A stretch of DNA of 64,000 nt from Chlorobiaceae bacterium (GCA_013334965.1 JAAXWO010000008.1:1-64000); one strand, 5' to 3'. Positions 8,120 through 16,642 are shown, counted from the first letter of the stretch. Program-made: numbers and translations. The notes: generated from the sequence alone by a model not told the origin.

Positions 8120-8354
8120 TATCTGGCTCAAGTAAGCTTTGCCAGGGGCCAGATCCGTGGAATATCATGCTGTGAAAAGTCATATCGGCAGGAATGCTGG
8201 AGCTGAAGAGTCAGGGAGATCCTGTTGCCAGTCTAACAGAATATCATCGTTGCTTGTTGATTGCCTCCCTGCTTTCGTACTTTTCGATCGTATCTATTTG
8301 CATATATTTTTATCAGCAGGCCGTGAATTACCTCTAACCTGACATATCACAGTG

Positions 8355-8816
8355 ATGGTACGAAATATCCTTTCGTTCTGGCGAACGGCAGCAAAAACGG
8401 CTGTCATAGGCGCGTTTATCCTCCTCACCGGTATCCTGATCGCCCGGTCACCCATCGCACCATCTCAAGCTATGGCTTCGCGGTTGGAATCGGATGAAAT
8501 CACTCTCGCAGAAGCCAAAACGCTCTTTGACGCCAGGAAAGCCTTCTTTGTCGATGCCCGTTCAGAGTACGTCTTTTATATTTCGCACATCACGGGAGCG
8601 CGTTCACTCTCTTCCAGTCGTTTCGATGAGCAGTTCCCAGAGTTCCGTCAGCAGATTCCTGCCGAAACCCTGATCGTGGTCTATTGCATCAACTCCAGAT
8701 GCGGCAAGGCTCGCGACGTGGCGAATCTGCTAAAGAAGAACGGTTACCACAACGTAAAGGTACTCACGGAAGGAATCGCTGAGTGGAATAAGGCTGGTTA
8801 CCCTATTGGTACCTGA
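8355..8816 (+). CDS. exported or membrane-anchored rhodanese-like protein
   Basis: About 153 residues. The N-terminal 40 hold one hydrophobic segment (AVIGAFILLTGILIARS), so the domain faces the periplasm, anchored or cleaved near SQAMAS. The rest is a single rhodanese domain: ITLAEAKTLFDARKAFFVDA, the substrate-site stretch FYISHITGARSLSS, and the active loop VVYCINSRCGKARDVANLL with the catalytic cysteine, ending in GIAEWNKAGYP. Rhodaneses transfer sulfane sulfur or act as redox sensors. The next gene, a MauE/DoxX-like membrane protein, starts about 30 bases on, a pairing suggesting a shared periplasmic sulfur or disulfide role. No clear ribosome site; GTG 8352 is equally possible. Confidence 0.8.
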   Translation: MVRNILSFWRTAAKTAVIGAFILLTGILIARSPIAPSQAMASRLESDEITLAEAKTLFDARKAFFVDARSEYVFYISHITGARSLSSSRFDEQFPEFRQQIPAETLIVVYCINSRCGKARDVANLLKKNGYHNVKVLTEGIAEWNKAGYPIGT

Positions 8817-8847
8817 AGTTGCACGCAATGACGGGGCGCATGTTACC

Positions 8848-9327
8848 ATGAACTTGAAACACCGTTCGATTTACAAGAGTGCAATAACTGCGATCAGGCT
8901 TTTGATGGGGGCTGTATTCGCAGCATCAGGAATTGAAAAACTCGTCGATCTGAAATACTTCGGGTTAGTCATCGCAGAGTACCAGCTTATTCCTCACGGA
9001 CTCATCCCGGCGTTGGCGCTGCTGGTATCGTTGGCGGAACTCATCTGTGGCGTGATGTTGCTTTTTGGAATCCTGACTCGTGCCAGTTCCCGGCTCCTGC
9101 AGGCACTTCTGATCGCCTTTGTTTTCGGTATGGCCAACAATTTCATCCGCGGGCTGGATCATGAGTGCGGCTGTTTCGATCTGGTGACCCAGTGGTTCGG
9201 GATCAGGGAAGAGATCGGCATCGCATCCATCATGCGTGACCTGGTGTTTATTGCGCTTCTGCTGCCCCTGTCACTTCAATGCAGCGACAGTCCCTTCTGG
9301 CGGAAACAGTTTCGAGACCGTTCTTGA
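8848..9327 (+). CDS. MauE/DoxX-family membrane protein
   Basis: A 159-residue protein with four predicted membrane helices (AITAIRLLMGAVFAASGIEK, then ALALLVSLAELICGVMLLFG, a third around LLIAFVFGMANNF, and a fourth near DLVFIALLLPLSL). The pattern FAASGIEKLVDLKYFG and the pair CGCF between helices 3 and 4 match the MauE-like branch of the DoxX superfamily, which supports disulfide or electron-transfer chemistry in partner proteins. It follows the rhodanese gene in the same direction with about 31 bases between, so it is probably in the same transcript. A TTG at 8806 would overlap the upstream gene; ATG 8848 begins just before the first helix. Substrate unknown. Confidence 0.75.
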   Translation: MNLKHRSIYKSAITAIRLLMGAVFAASGIEKLVDLKYFGLVIAEYQLIPHGLIPALALLVSLAELICGVMLLFGILTRASSRLLQALLIAFVFGMANNFIRGLDHECGCFDLVTQWFGIREEIGIASIMRDLVFIALLLPLSLQCSDSPFWRKQFRDRS

Positions 9328-9339
9328 GAGCGAGAGTTA

Positions 9340-9450
9340 TTGAGAGAGGTTGCGAGGAGATTTGTGTAAGAATTTGGAGTCGGTCAGGTTGACTGTTTGT
9401 GTCGGTTTGGTGTGGCGATAAGCGCTGTAAGTGTAATGTGAGAAGGATAA
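9340..9450 (+). pseudogene. decayed C-terminal tail of a third RAYT
   Basis: Translating from 9340 gives LREVARRFV, stop, EFGVGQ..., GVAISAVSVM, stop, which lines up with the last ~38 residues of the intact RAYT (LRKEIARKFVEELGVSLAET and GVTTSAVCVML). The DNA similarity is obvious, for example TTGCGAGGAGATTTGTG against TTGCGAGGAAATTTGTG. Two in-frame stops show it is dead, and nothing of the catalytic domain is left upstream, where the MauE-like gene ends. Confidence 0.75.
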
Positions 9451-9515
9451 TGCTGTCGATTGGTTCTGATGTTATTTTAACTAATAAACAACGTCCCCAA
9501 CTTTTGGAGGTTTGA

Positions 9516-10058
9516 ATGAAACATCCGTTTGTTTGGTTAGCGGCAGGTCGTAGGGGTTCTGTGCTGGCCTCGCTGGTGTTTGTCTGCGTTGTTTTGATGA
9601 TCGCGCTTTCGGTGATCGGAAATGGGTTGACGATGAAGGCGCAGGGGGTTGCCTGTGGGGTGTATAACATCGAGCTGCCATGGAGTCCTGAGCGGGCGGC
9701 ATCTGTTGTCGCCGCCTGGCGCGACGGCAAGCAGCTTGGTGCGGCGATCGAACAGACCCGTCTCGATTTTCTTTTCCTGATGATCTATCCGGCGACATTA
9801 AGCCTTGCCTGCGTCGTTTCATCCGGTAGATGCTTTGGCACAATTGCCACGGTCGGTATCGTTTTGTCCTGGGCGGTTCTGCTTTGCACGCCACTGGATT
9901 TCATCGAGAATATCCTCATCCTGAAGATGCTCGGCGGTGACATTCAGGCGCCGGTGCCACAGCTGACGAGCTCTGTCGCCCTCGCCAAGCTTTTTCTGGG
10001 CGGAAGTGCTGTGGTTTATCTGGTGTTCGCGAACATCTTGAAAAAGCGGCATCGTTAG
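9516..10058 (+). CDS. four-helix membrane protein of unknown function
   Basis: 180 residues. Hydrophobic segments at about 15-35 (SVLASLVFVCVVLMIALSVI), 85-103 (DFLFLMIYPATLSLACVVS), 108-127 (GTIATVGIVLSWAVLLCTPL) and 152-173 (ALAKLFLGGSAVVYLVFANI) predict four membrane helices. Between helices 1 and 2 is a ~45-residue loop (GVYNIELPWSPERAASVVAA). GGAGG with good spacing before ATG 9516 supports the start. No family recognised and no partner gene is evident. Confidence 0.7.
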   Translation: MKHPFVWLAAGRRGSVLASLVFVCVVLMIALSVIGNGLTMKAQGVACGVYNIELPWSPERAASVVAAWRDGKQLGAAIEQTRLDFLFLMIYPATLSLACVVSSGRCFGTIATVGIVLSWAVLLCTPLDFIENILILKMLGGDIQAPVPQLTSSVALAKLFLGGSAVVYLVFANILKKRHR

Positions 10059-10353
10059 AGTTCCAGAATATTTTCGACGTCTCCGCCTTATACGAACTGA
10101 TGCGGTAATGCCGGTTTTCATCGCGAGCTGAAAAGTCCGGTCACAACGCTCATGACCGCACGGAAAACGACAGCAGATCCCTTTTCTCCAGGATTTTAGC
10201 ATTGGTGATCGATTCTGTCGCATTAGTGATTTTTGGTATCCCTTTTTGTTTTGTAACATTTAGTCGAAGCAGTCGATGCTTCCAGTCGCCGATTTAACCC
10301 GGACAACTTGCGGGCGACTCTAAACAATACCGCTAAAGCGTCGTGCTCATGAA
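10059..10353. other. intergenic region
   Basis: No supported gene on either strand. The right end leads into the structured leader at 10354-10398. Confidence 0.4.
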
Positions 10354-10398
10354 CCTGACCCTTGAGCCGCGAGGCTCATTCATCAACAACAGGTCAGG
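10354..10398 (+). promoter_or_regulatory. nested hairpin in the leader of the 10414 gene
   Basis: Outer stem CCTGACC (10354-10360) with GGTCAGG (10392-10398); inside it GAGCC (10364-10368) and GGCTC (10373-10377) close a GCGA tetraloop, which is of the stable GNRA type. It ends 15 bases before the GTG start, so it would sit close to the ribosome site in the mRNA. A role in translation control is inference. Confidence 0.4.
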
Positions 10399-10413
10399 TA
10401 ATGGAGCCAATCA

Positions 10414-11013
10414 GTGATCACCTACTCTTGCATTCCCGGTTCATTTTCTGGGGATTCTGAATTTTTCATCGAAACCGCCGTCGATGGTGTGATGGTCAAG
10501 GCTGTTGCCCGACGGGGTTTTCGCAGCCACATCGTGGAGATTGTCGAGCCGTTCAGCGTCGTCGGATCGGCTCATGGCAATATTCCGCTGTTTGCCGTGC
10601 CCGCCTACAGGAGATCCCTCGAAGGTCGCGATCTCAATCGGGACAGCGTCGAACTTGTCGTTTCAACCTACAGGGCCTTCAGTGAGTTGCTGAAGCCTCC
10701 GGTAGCTGTCTTGAATGCTTATGCGCGATTCCGTGTCGAATATGCCGATGCATTGGCTTGTTTAGAGGCCAGTAAGCTGCGCTTATCGGTGGAGCGGCAA
10801 GCCAACAGGCGTCGACTGAAAAAAGGGGAGATCGATGCCAAGCTCTATCAGTCCGAACTGACCGGGCTTAAGAAAGTCTGTCGTCAGGCGTGGGGGGCCA
10901 AGTTCGATCTTGAGCGCCAGTTCTGCATGAGGTGGTTTCACAATTCGATTTTCGGGGATGAGCTTATTCTGGAGATTCTCGAGAAGGAATATCAGCAGAA
11001 GAAGCTCCGATAA
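10414..11013 (+). CDS. cytoplasmic protein of unknown function
   Basis: 199 residues with a GTG start. The first ~60 residues look beta-rich (YSCIPGSFSGDSEFFIETAV, VDGVMVKAVARRG, HIVEIVEPFSVVG). Residues 95-199 are strongly helical and charged (SKLRLSVERQANRRRLKKGE, LKKVCRQAWGAKFDLERQFC) and likely form a coiled coil. No signal peptide or membrane segment. GGAG lies about 8 bases before the GTG. Not recognised. The structured leader upstream and the strong terminator downstream suggest a stand-alone unit. Confidence 0.65.
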   Translation: MITYSCIPGSFSGDSEFFIETAVDGVMVKAVARRGFRSHIVEIVEPFSVVGSAHGNIPLFAVPAYRRSLEGRDLNRDSVELVVSTYRAFSELLKPPVAVLNAYARFRVEYADALACLEASKLRLSVERQANRRRLKKGEIDAKLYQSELTGLKKVCRQAWGAKFDLERQFCMRWFHNSIFGDELILEILEKEYQQKKLR

Positions 11014-11167
11014 TCGTCCAAGAAACTCGCATTGAACTTATGGGGTCTGGCGGGGGAAACCGTTATACCAGGAGATAACCTGCAATTCGTGAAGCTCGAT
11101 CTCATGGATTGGTAGAGGGCTTCTTCGAGGGAACCCGGTCTGTATTGGGTGGAAACGATAGGCTGAC

Positions 11168-11220
11168 ATTGCCTCTCAGGAGCCTGCAATAAGTCGCAGC
11201 TGTGCTCTCTGAGAGGCAAT
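11168..11220. terminator. long hairpin between convergent genes
   Basis: ATTGCCTCTCAG (11168-11179) pairs perfectly with CTGAGAGGCAAT (11209-11220); inner stems GAGC/GCTC and CTGC/GCAG extend it. It lies between the convergent genes ending at 11013 and 11248 and can serve both. Confidence 0.7.
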
Positions 11221-11247
11221 ATGCATGTATACCAGAGGGTGTCCTGT

Positions 11248-11814
11248 TTACTTCTTCACATCTGCAGCAACCTGCATCCGCACGATCCTGGTCGGATCGG
11301 AAACCGTGCCGTTGTTGTATTGCGACCCGGCTTTGATCCTGTCGACGAATTCCATGCCGGAGACGACTTGGCCCCAGACGGTGTATTGGCCGTCAAGGAA
11401 CGAGGCCGGAGCGAAGCAGATGAAAAACTGGCTGTCGGCGCTGTCGGGGTCAGTGGCGCGCGCCATGGATACGGTGCCACGAACATGATGTTCACGAGAG
11501 AATTCAGCTTTAAGCGATTGGCCTGAACCGCCTGTTCCGTTGCCGAGGGGGTCGCCGGTCTGGGCCATGAAGCCGGGGATTACACGATGGAACGAAAGGC
11601 CGTTGTAAAATCCTTTGCGGGTCAACTCCTTGATGCGGGCAACGTGGCGTGGGGCCAGGTCCGGACGCAGCTGGATGACGACCTGTCCTGACGGAAGGTT
11701 GAGATTGATCGTGTTTTCGGGATCAAGTGCAGGTGCGGCTGAAACGTATCGGGGAAGCCATCCTGCCATAAGCCCGAAAAAGAGGGCAAGCGTGAAGAGT
11801 GATTTTTTCAGCAT
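11248..11814 (-). CDS. exported cyclophilin-type peptidyl-prolyl isomerase
   Basis: 188 residues; accelerates proline isomerisation during folding of exported proteins. Residues 1-26 are a signal peptide (MLKKSLFTLALFFGLMAGWL, cleavage near VSAAP). The cyclophilin domain follows: LAPRHVARIKELTRKGFYNG, FHRVIPGFMAQTGDP with the catalytic Arg and the Phe/Gln of the active site, LKAEFSREHHVRGTVSMARA, SADSQFFICFAPASFLDGQY and VWGQVVSGMEFVDRI. The start at 11814 begins the signal peptide; the frame stays open for 27 more codons upstream but these are not protein-like. Single gene. Confidence 0.92.
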   Translation of the reverse strand: MLKKSLFTLALFFGLMAGWLPRYVSAAPALDPENTINLNLPSGQVVIQLRPDLAPRHVARIKELTRKGFYNGLSFHRVIPGFMAQTGDPLGNGTGGSGQSLKAEFSREHHVRGTVSMARATDPDSADSQFFICFAPASFLDGQYTVWGQVVSGMEFVDRIKAGSQYNNGTVSDPTRIVRMQVAADVKK

Positions 11815-12033
11815 GTGGTATTGGTGATGGTTGGTAAGGCAAGCTCCTGAATGATAGCAAGAATGCGGGGAGAAACAATGAACCCGCGCCATCATTGGTG
11901 AGTTCGGTGAAGAATTAAACCGACGATACTGGCCCGGTTTCAGGTGCAGATAATGATATCAGGCTCTTGATGGTGAATCGCCGCTGTTCAACGAGACGTA
12001 TAGTTAGCGTTTAATTTTAATCGACGGTTCACT

Positions 12034-12264
12034 TCATGAAAATTTCAGGCTGATATCTGCTCCCGGGAATTCCTGTTTGACAGATTGGATGAGCAGATCC
12101 TCATCGAATGCCCCGAAAGCGTTGACGTCGATTGGAAAATTGGTGTTTCCGCTATCGTGGGCAGGCATGTATTCGCCTTCGTTATTTTTTCGTAGAACAT
12201 GAATGCGCCATTTTTCTGGCTCGGAGTCGGCATCAAACCAGATGATTATTTTTTCCTGGGACAT
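12034..12264 (-). CDS. small protein of unknown function
   Basis: 76 residues, acidic, cytoplasmic, with IIIWFDADSEPEKWRIHVLR and DEDLLIQSVKQEFPGADISL. AGGAG seven bases before the ATG gives a convincing start. Not recognised. Confidence 0.65.
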   Translation of the reverse strand: MSQEKIIIWFDADSEPEKWRIHVLRKNNEGEYMPAHDSGNTNFPIDVNAFGAFDEDLLIQSVKQEFPGADISLKFS

Positions 12265-12605
12265 TCTGATTCTCCTGTTTTGTGTTCTTTCCTAAAAGTC
12301 TCTCTCCTGTTTCACTCTTCCACATAAGGTGACTTCAAAAATCAGGCCAGATTGTTCTGACGTTTATAAGTCACATTAATGGAATGAATTATGAGTTCGG
12401 GCGCTATCTTTGGGCGCATGCTGGTCTTGCAGAACACAATACGGTTCAGTGAGTCGCATTGCATAGTGCAGGATAGGTGAGATGGCGGCGATGTTTACGC
12501 TTCTGACAAGGCGTCAGTTTCTGTTTTTAAACCAGAAACTCAGAAACAGCTTTTGGGATACAGTTGTTTATATCAACCGATGGCACAATTCAGTTGTATA
12601 ACATC
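12265..12605. other. intergenic region
   Basis: Holds the ribosome site and presumably the promoter of the 12264 gene on the minus strand. A 29-codon frame at 12389 has no ribosome site and is not credited. Confidence 0.35.
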
Positions 12606-12641
12606 AAGCCCAGCCAAAGGTTCGAGTGTCTGGCCGGGCTT
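12606..12641 (-). terminator. terminator of the outer-membrane barrel gene
   Basis: AAGCCCAGCCA (12606-12616) and TGGCCGGGCTT (12631-12641) pair over 11 bp; the one mismatch becomes a G-U pair in the minus-strand RNA. It lies 31 bases past the stop codon at 12672. Confidence 0.65.
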
Positions 12642-12671
12642 GGTTTCATGTCTGAATTTGAAGTCTGTGCG

Positions 12672-13418
12672 TTACAGATCCTGCCGGAAGCTTACAGTGA
12701 TGTTGTGGCTCGATTTGTCGTGATGTGTGCCGGACTGGGAATATTGCGTATCTGTCGGGTCGATGTAATGGCTGTCGTTGAAATAGAGATTGTTGGCCTT
12801 GAAGTAGCGATAGCCGATATCGACAGTCGATTTGTCGGCTACTTTGACGGCAACACCTGTGCCGACCTGCCATGCGAAAACATTGTCTTCGTGGGATGCC
12901 GTCCTGTATTCCCTTTTCACAGCGGCGTTTCCAAGGCCTCCCATTACATAGGGAGTGATCCTCCTTGAATGAAGGTCGATATCGACGTATCCGTTGAGCA
13001 TGTATGATACGACGGTCTCCGATATATCGTTTTCGGAAACGTCGGTATTGTATGTCGCATTGTACGATGAATGGAATGGAGGGTAAGGCATTGATGTGTT
13101 TTCGTCAATAGTGCCGGAGAACCTGTTTACGCCATTGTTCTGGAAACATATCTCGCCCTCTGCCCTGAACACTCCGAAATCATATCCGACGGCTCCGTTC
13201 AGGATGGAGCCCGTATTGAAGATGGTTCTGCCCGTATCGACTCCGTGTTTGATCGATTGGCCCGTAAACATCGGAATGACAATGGTATCCCAGGTGTAGG
13301 CATACCTTGAGTCGTCGGCAAAGGTCAACCCCGCGGATCCTCGAACATAGAAGTTTGCATAGGCAGGGCTTGCGCTCAGTAAAGCAAGCAATAGGCTTCC
13401 AATAACTTTCTTTTTCAT
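12672..13418 (-). CDS. outer-membrane beta-barrel protein
   Basis: 248 residues. Signal peptide MKKKVIGSLLLALLSASPAY, cleaved after YANF or nearby. The rest alternates hydrophobic and polar residues in strands typical of an eight-stranded OmpA/OmpW-like barrel: FYVRGSAGLTFADDSRY, ILNGAVGYDFGVFRAEGEIC, VVSYMLNGYVDIDLHSRRIT, PYVMGGLGNAAVK, FAWQVGTGVAVKVADKSTVD, IGYRYFKANNLYF, ending NITVSFRQDL with no terminal aromatic but a typical last strand. Function (adhesion, stress, small-molecule passage) cannot be told. AGGAAA upstream serves as a weak ribosome site. Confidence 0.8.
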   Translation of the reverse strand: MKKKVIGSLLLALLSASPAYANFYVRGSAGLTFADDSRYAYTWDTIVIPMFTGQSIKHGVDTGRTIFNTGSILNGAVGYDFGVFRAEGEICFQNNGVNRFSGTIDENTSMPYPPFHSSYNATYNTDVSENDISETVVSYMLNGYVDIDLHSRRITPYVMGGLGNAAVKREYRTASHEDNVFAWQVGTGVAVKVADKSTVDIGYRYFKANNLYFNDSHYIDPTDTQYSQSGTHHDKSSHNITVSFRQDL

Positions 13419-13554
13419 TGTAGTCGGGTTTCCTGTTGTTGTGATGAGTCAGAATACGAGACGCATTAATGACGAAAACTACCAATAAAAATCGAAATAC
13501 GGTAAACAGCGAGCGATCACAAACAAGGAGGGAGGGGGATGAGGTTATGGGCAT

Positions 13555-14157
13555 TCAATGGCCGGGTTCATTCATTTTGCGGGACTCTTCGCATGCACGC
13601 GAATGCCCGTTGTCGCACGCCTTGTTAAACCACGCCCTGGCAGTTTCTGGGTCCCGCTGAACTCCCAGGCCTTCGGCGTACATCGTGCCGAGTTTGTATT
13701 GAGCCATGTCAAGACCTTGTCCTGCAGCCAGTCGGTACCATTTGAGCGCTTCGGCATAGTTCTGGCGGACTCCTTTCCCTTCAGCGTATGCATTCCCCAG
13801 ATTGTTCTGGCCTTTTGGATATCCGCCCTCGGCGGAGCGCCGATACCATTTCACCGCTTCCGCATAATCCTGTCGAACGCCGTGGCCGTAGTAAAAGGCA
13901 TCTCCCATATTGTCCTGTGAATCGGCGTCTCCTTGTGCAGCTGCAAGTCGGAACCACTTCACCGACTCCTCGTAGTCCCTGGTGACCATGATACCCTTGT
14001 AATAGAGCAGGCCGATGTTGTGGAGTGCATATGGTTTGCCGAGAGCTGCATCTTTGAGCCATATTTCTTTTAGTTCGGGCGTTGGCGTTACACTCAGGGC
14101 TGGCGCCGGCAAGATGATGAGCAGGGCGGATAGTAACAAGATGTTTGTGTGTTTCAT
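13555..14157 (-). CDS. exported Sel1-repeat protein
   Basis: 200 residues: a signal peptide (MKHTNILLLSALLIILPAPA) and then four 36-residue Sel1-like repeats of the TPR superfamily, recognisable by the YKGIMVTRDYEESVKWFRLA, FYYGHGVRQDYAEAVKWYRR, YAEGKGVRQNYAEALKWYRL and YAEGLGVQRDPETARAWFNK blocks. The C-terminal ACDNGHSRACEESRK adds a two-cysteine cap. Such proteins are periplasmic scaffolds for protein contacts. A shorter relative with a Cys-rich tail is encoded at 53895-54290. Confidence 0.88.
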   Translation of the reverse strand: MKHTNILLLSALLIILPAPALSVTPTPELKEIWLKDAALGKPYALHNIGLLYYKGIMVTRDYEESVKWFRLAAAQGDADSQDNMGDAFYYGHGVRQDYAEAVKWYRRSAEGGYPKGQNNLGNAYAEGKGVRQNYAEALKWYRLAAGQGLDMAQYKLGTMYAEGLGVQRDPETARAWFNKACDNGHSRACEESRKMNEPGH

Positions 14158-14470
14158 GGGAAGTTGATGCGGGAGAAGAGGAAATTCATCAGGACATTAC
14201 CTCACCTGACCAATTGGCTTTATGGACAGGAAATGTTTGCTGGCAGCAGGTGTTGGCGGAAAAGTGCCGATATGTTATTCAATATCTCCTTTTTAATTTG
14301 ATTTCATTCTTTGAAGGGGTGGTGAAGAGAGGAAGATCGTTCCTGGTAGTACTGTTGAAAAAAACGTACCATAAAGCGATATCCGTAAAAATAGTGGGGG
14401 ATACCATGCTGCAACTTTCAAAATTATGGCTTATATGTGTTTGATGCAATAGTTATTATGGTGGCACATT
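14158..14470. other. divergent intergenic region
   Basis: Between the start of the Sel1 gene (minus) and the gene at 14471 (plus); must hold both promoters. No other feature seen. Confidence 0.35.
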
Positions 14471-15052
14471 ATGGCGCCGCTCAAAAAACCAGAATCAGTT
14501 ATGCAAAGTATCTCATCGAGCTCTATGCTCGCGGATTTGTTCGAAGAGTATTCGGATTGGTATCACACTCTCGCAGAGGAAAACGGGGTTCTTCCGAGGT
14601 CTGTTTCAGGCGTTTCTGCAGAGGGGCAGCAGTTCATCTATCTGATCGACGGTTTGGAACTGCACCATATGGCGAGGAACAAGTATGTGCGGTTTGTGCT
14701 GGATGAACATCGATCCGTCGCCTATGCTTATGGCGGGTTGGCATTGCGGGGTGACAGCGATCAAGGTGAGATCGAAGAGGTGCTGGATGTCGTAGCCGCC
14801 GATTCGACCCATTACATCATGGGACACTGGAGGGTAAGTCGCGGAGCGGACGGGATGATCATCGCACTGCAACATATGGGCACCAGCGAGGGCGATGACC
14901 CGGAGAAACATCCATCAGCATGGTTTCTGGCCGGTTCCATTCGTTTTGCCGATCCGGAAAAGCTCAAATTCAGGGGTATATGGGAGCAGGATAGGCCTGG
15001 AATCATATTCAATGACCGGCATGGTGCCGACGATGACGATCGACCAGCATGA
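14471..15052 (+). CDS. cytoplasmic protein of unknown function
   Basis: 193 residues (183 if the second ATG at 14501 is used). It shows an alternating alpha/beta pattern: FEEYSDWYHTLAEENGVLPR, FIYLIDGLELHHMARNKYVR, VAYAYGGLALRGDSDQGEIE, DSTHYIMGHWRVSRGADGMI, and a polar acidic tail with four aspartates. No motif I recognise, no signal peptide or membrane segment. Ribosome site weak for either start. Confidence 0.6.
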   Translation: MAPLKKPESVMQSISSSSMLADLFEEYSDWYHTLAEENGVLPRSVSGVSAEGQQFIYLIDGLELHHMARNKYVRFVLDEHRSVAYAYGGLALRGDSDQGEIEEVLDVVAADSTHYIMGHWRVSRGADGMIIALQHMGTSEGDDPEKHPSAWFLAGSIRFADPEKLKFRGIWEQDRPGIIFNDRHGADDDDRPA

Positions 15053-15184
15053 ACGCGTGTCGATGATATTGACGAAGTTGGGAAACGTGCCGGGTAGTTT
15101 CATGGAATTTTGATTCGAGTTATATTTCAGTCGTAAGATTGACGGGGCTAAATTTATCAGACATGAACATCAGGAGGATCGGAT

Positions 15185-15418
15185 ATGATTAAGGAAACTG
15201 TCGGCATCGCCGGTATCTCGGCACTGCTCCTTCCTGCGGTCGGCATCTCTTTCGTGGCCTGTGGTTTCCCTGGGCTGCTTGTGATCGGTGCGGGCCTTTT
15301 GATAACAGATACGGTGGTGAAGGGCATTCAGGATCGCAATGGGGCGGACAAAGAGCCGGTTGGCGGAGATGGAGCCGGTCAGGATCTCTATTCTTCAGGT
15401 ACAAGCGATTTGCACTGA
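15185..15418 (+). CDS. small membrane protein
   Basis: 77 residues with two closely spaced hydrophobic stretches (TVGIAGISALLLPAVGISFV and PGLLVIGAGLLITDTVV) forming a probable helical hairpin, then a polar Gly/Asp-rich tail. AGGAGG before the ATG is strong evidence of translation. Function unknown. Confidence 0.65.
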   Translation: MIKETVGIAGISALLLPAVGISFVACGFPGLLVIGAGLLITDTVVKGIQDRNGADKEPVGGDGAGQDLYSSGTSDLH

Positions 15419-15786
15419 CGACATCCCTTTTTTTTCGGATACCGGATTTACTCCCCAGGCACGATTTTTCTCCGAAGCCTGCTACGGTGACATGATGCTC
15501 ATTTTTCCCAAACATGACAGGTCTCTTTTGTCGACTCGTCGGGCATTGGAGAGCTTCCAGCAGTGAGGATGTCCGTAGGGCGTTCTGTGTCGAAGTCGCG
15601 GCAACGAATGGGTTGAGAAAAACATTTGAATGACCCCCCGGAGATCATCGTCCTGATTTCAGTACGATATCCTCGGTGATGCTTTGGTGCGGGGGGGGGG
15701 CCGCACAAGTTTTCCGCTGTTCGATTCGTCGAGACCAATGAATACGGTTGTTGCTGTTTGAATATGTGAATAATGTAAAAGTGCGA
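15419..15786. other. intergenic region with a homopolymeric tract
   Basis: No supported gene. It contains the G10 run at 15691-15700 and presumably the promoter of the CAP-domain gene. Confidence 0.4.
15691..15700. repeat. G10 homopolymer tract
   Basis: Ten consecutive G residues flanked by TGC and CCGC, 86 bases before the CAP-domain start codon. Tracts of this length are prone to slippage. Confidence 0.85.
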
Positions 15787-16584
15787 ATGGGTATGATTCG
15801 AATCGTAAAATCAGGATTGCTGTTGCTATGTATGATGGGTTCGGTCGGCATATCGGAGGGCAGGTCTTTACAGGGCCCCAACTCATCGGGTTCAGGTGAC
15901 CGCAAATATCGACAATGGTATGCCGAGGCTGATGATGGTGACAGACCCGCGACTCCCGTTGCAGATGTCCCTGCATCTCCTGCATGGACTGCAAGGACGA
16001 TAGATACGACCAGCGGCGTCGATTATATGGCAAGGACAGAGCGTGATGTCGTAATCGAACTGAACATGATGAGGACGGATCCTGCGCGATACGCCATGAA
16101 GTATCTGGTGCCTCTCAGGGGATGTTATCAGGGGCGTATCCTCAAATATCCCGGGGATACCGCAATTTCCACCAATGAGGGGCTTCCGGCGCTTGAGGAG
16201 TGTATCCGGGAGCTGAAACGCGCAAGACCGGTTTCCCCGTTGTCCCCCCGCGAGGGGCTCACCCTGGCCGCCCGTGACCATGTGTTGGATCAGGGGCCGA
16301 CGGGGGCAATCGGTCATACGGGAAGTGACGGTTCCTCTCTGTTCACCCGCCTTAGCCGATACGGCAAATGGGAGTTCATCGCAGGTGAAAACATCTCTTA
16401 CGGTTACAGCGAGGCAAGAAAAATCGTGGTCGCCCTGCTCATCGATGATGGCGTGCCGTCACGGGGACACCGGAAAAACCTTTTGAACCAACGCTTCAAT
16501 CTTGTTGGTGTGGATATTGGGCCTCATCAGGCATACGGACATATGTGCGTAATGGATTTCGTCGGGGGATACAGACCGAATTAA
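15787..16584 (+). CDS. exported CAP-domain (SCP/PR1-like) protein
   Basis: About 265 residues. The N-terminus is a signal peptide (MIRIVKSGLLLLCMMGSVGI), then a low-complexity linker, then a CAP domain from about residue 95: YMARTERDVVIELNMMRTDP (the N/E and helix typical of the family), LTLAARDHVLDQGP, IGHTGSDGSSLFTRLSRYG with the cleft His, EFIAGENISYG with the Glu, and SRGHRKNLLNQRFNLVGVDI with the second His. The four cleft residues (His, Glu, Glu/Asn, His) appear present. Bacterial CAP proteins are exported, and roles range from adhesion to sterol or peptide binding. ATG 15787 or 15793; no strong ribosome site. The G10 tract upstream may affect expression. Confidence 0.88.
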   Translation: MGMIRIVKSGLLLLCMMGSVGISEGRSLQGPNSSGSGDRKYRQWYAEADDGDRPATPVADVPASPAWTARTIDTTSGVDYMARTERDVVIELNMMRTDPARYAMKYLVPLRGCYQGRILKYPGDTAISTNEGLPALEECIRELKRARPVSPLSPREGLTLAARDHVLDQGPTGAIGHTGSDGSSLFTRLSRYGKWEFIAGENISYGYSEARKIVVALLIDDGVPSRGHRKNLLNQRFNLVGVDIGPHQAYGHMCVMDFVGGYRPN

Positions 16585-16642
16585 AGCCGGAAGAGATTTG
16601 GTTTAACTATCGATGGTTTGAAACAATCTTGATGGACGTGAG

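Noticed and set aside
12564-12968. 134-codon plus-strand frame
   Set aside because: Antisense to the outer-membrane barrel gene and runs through its terminator.
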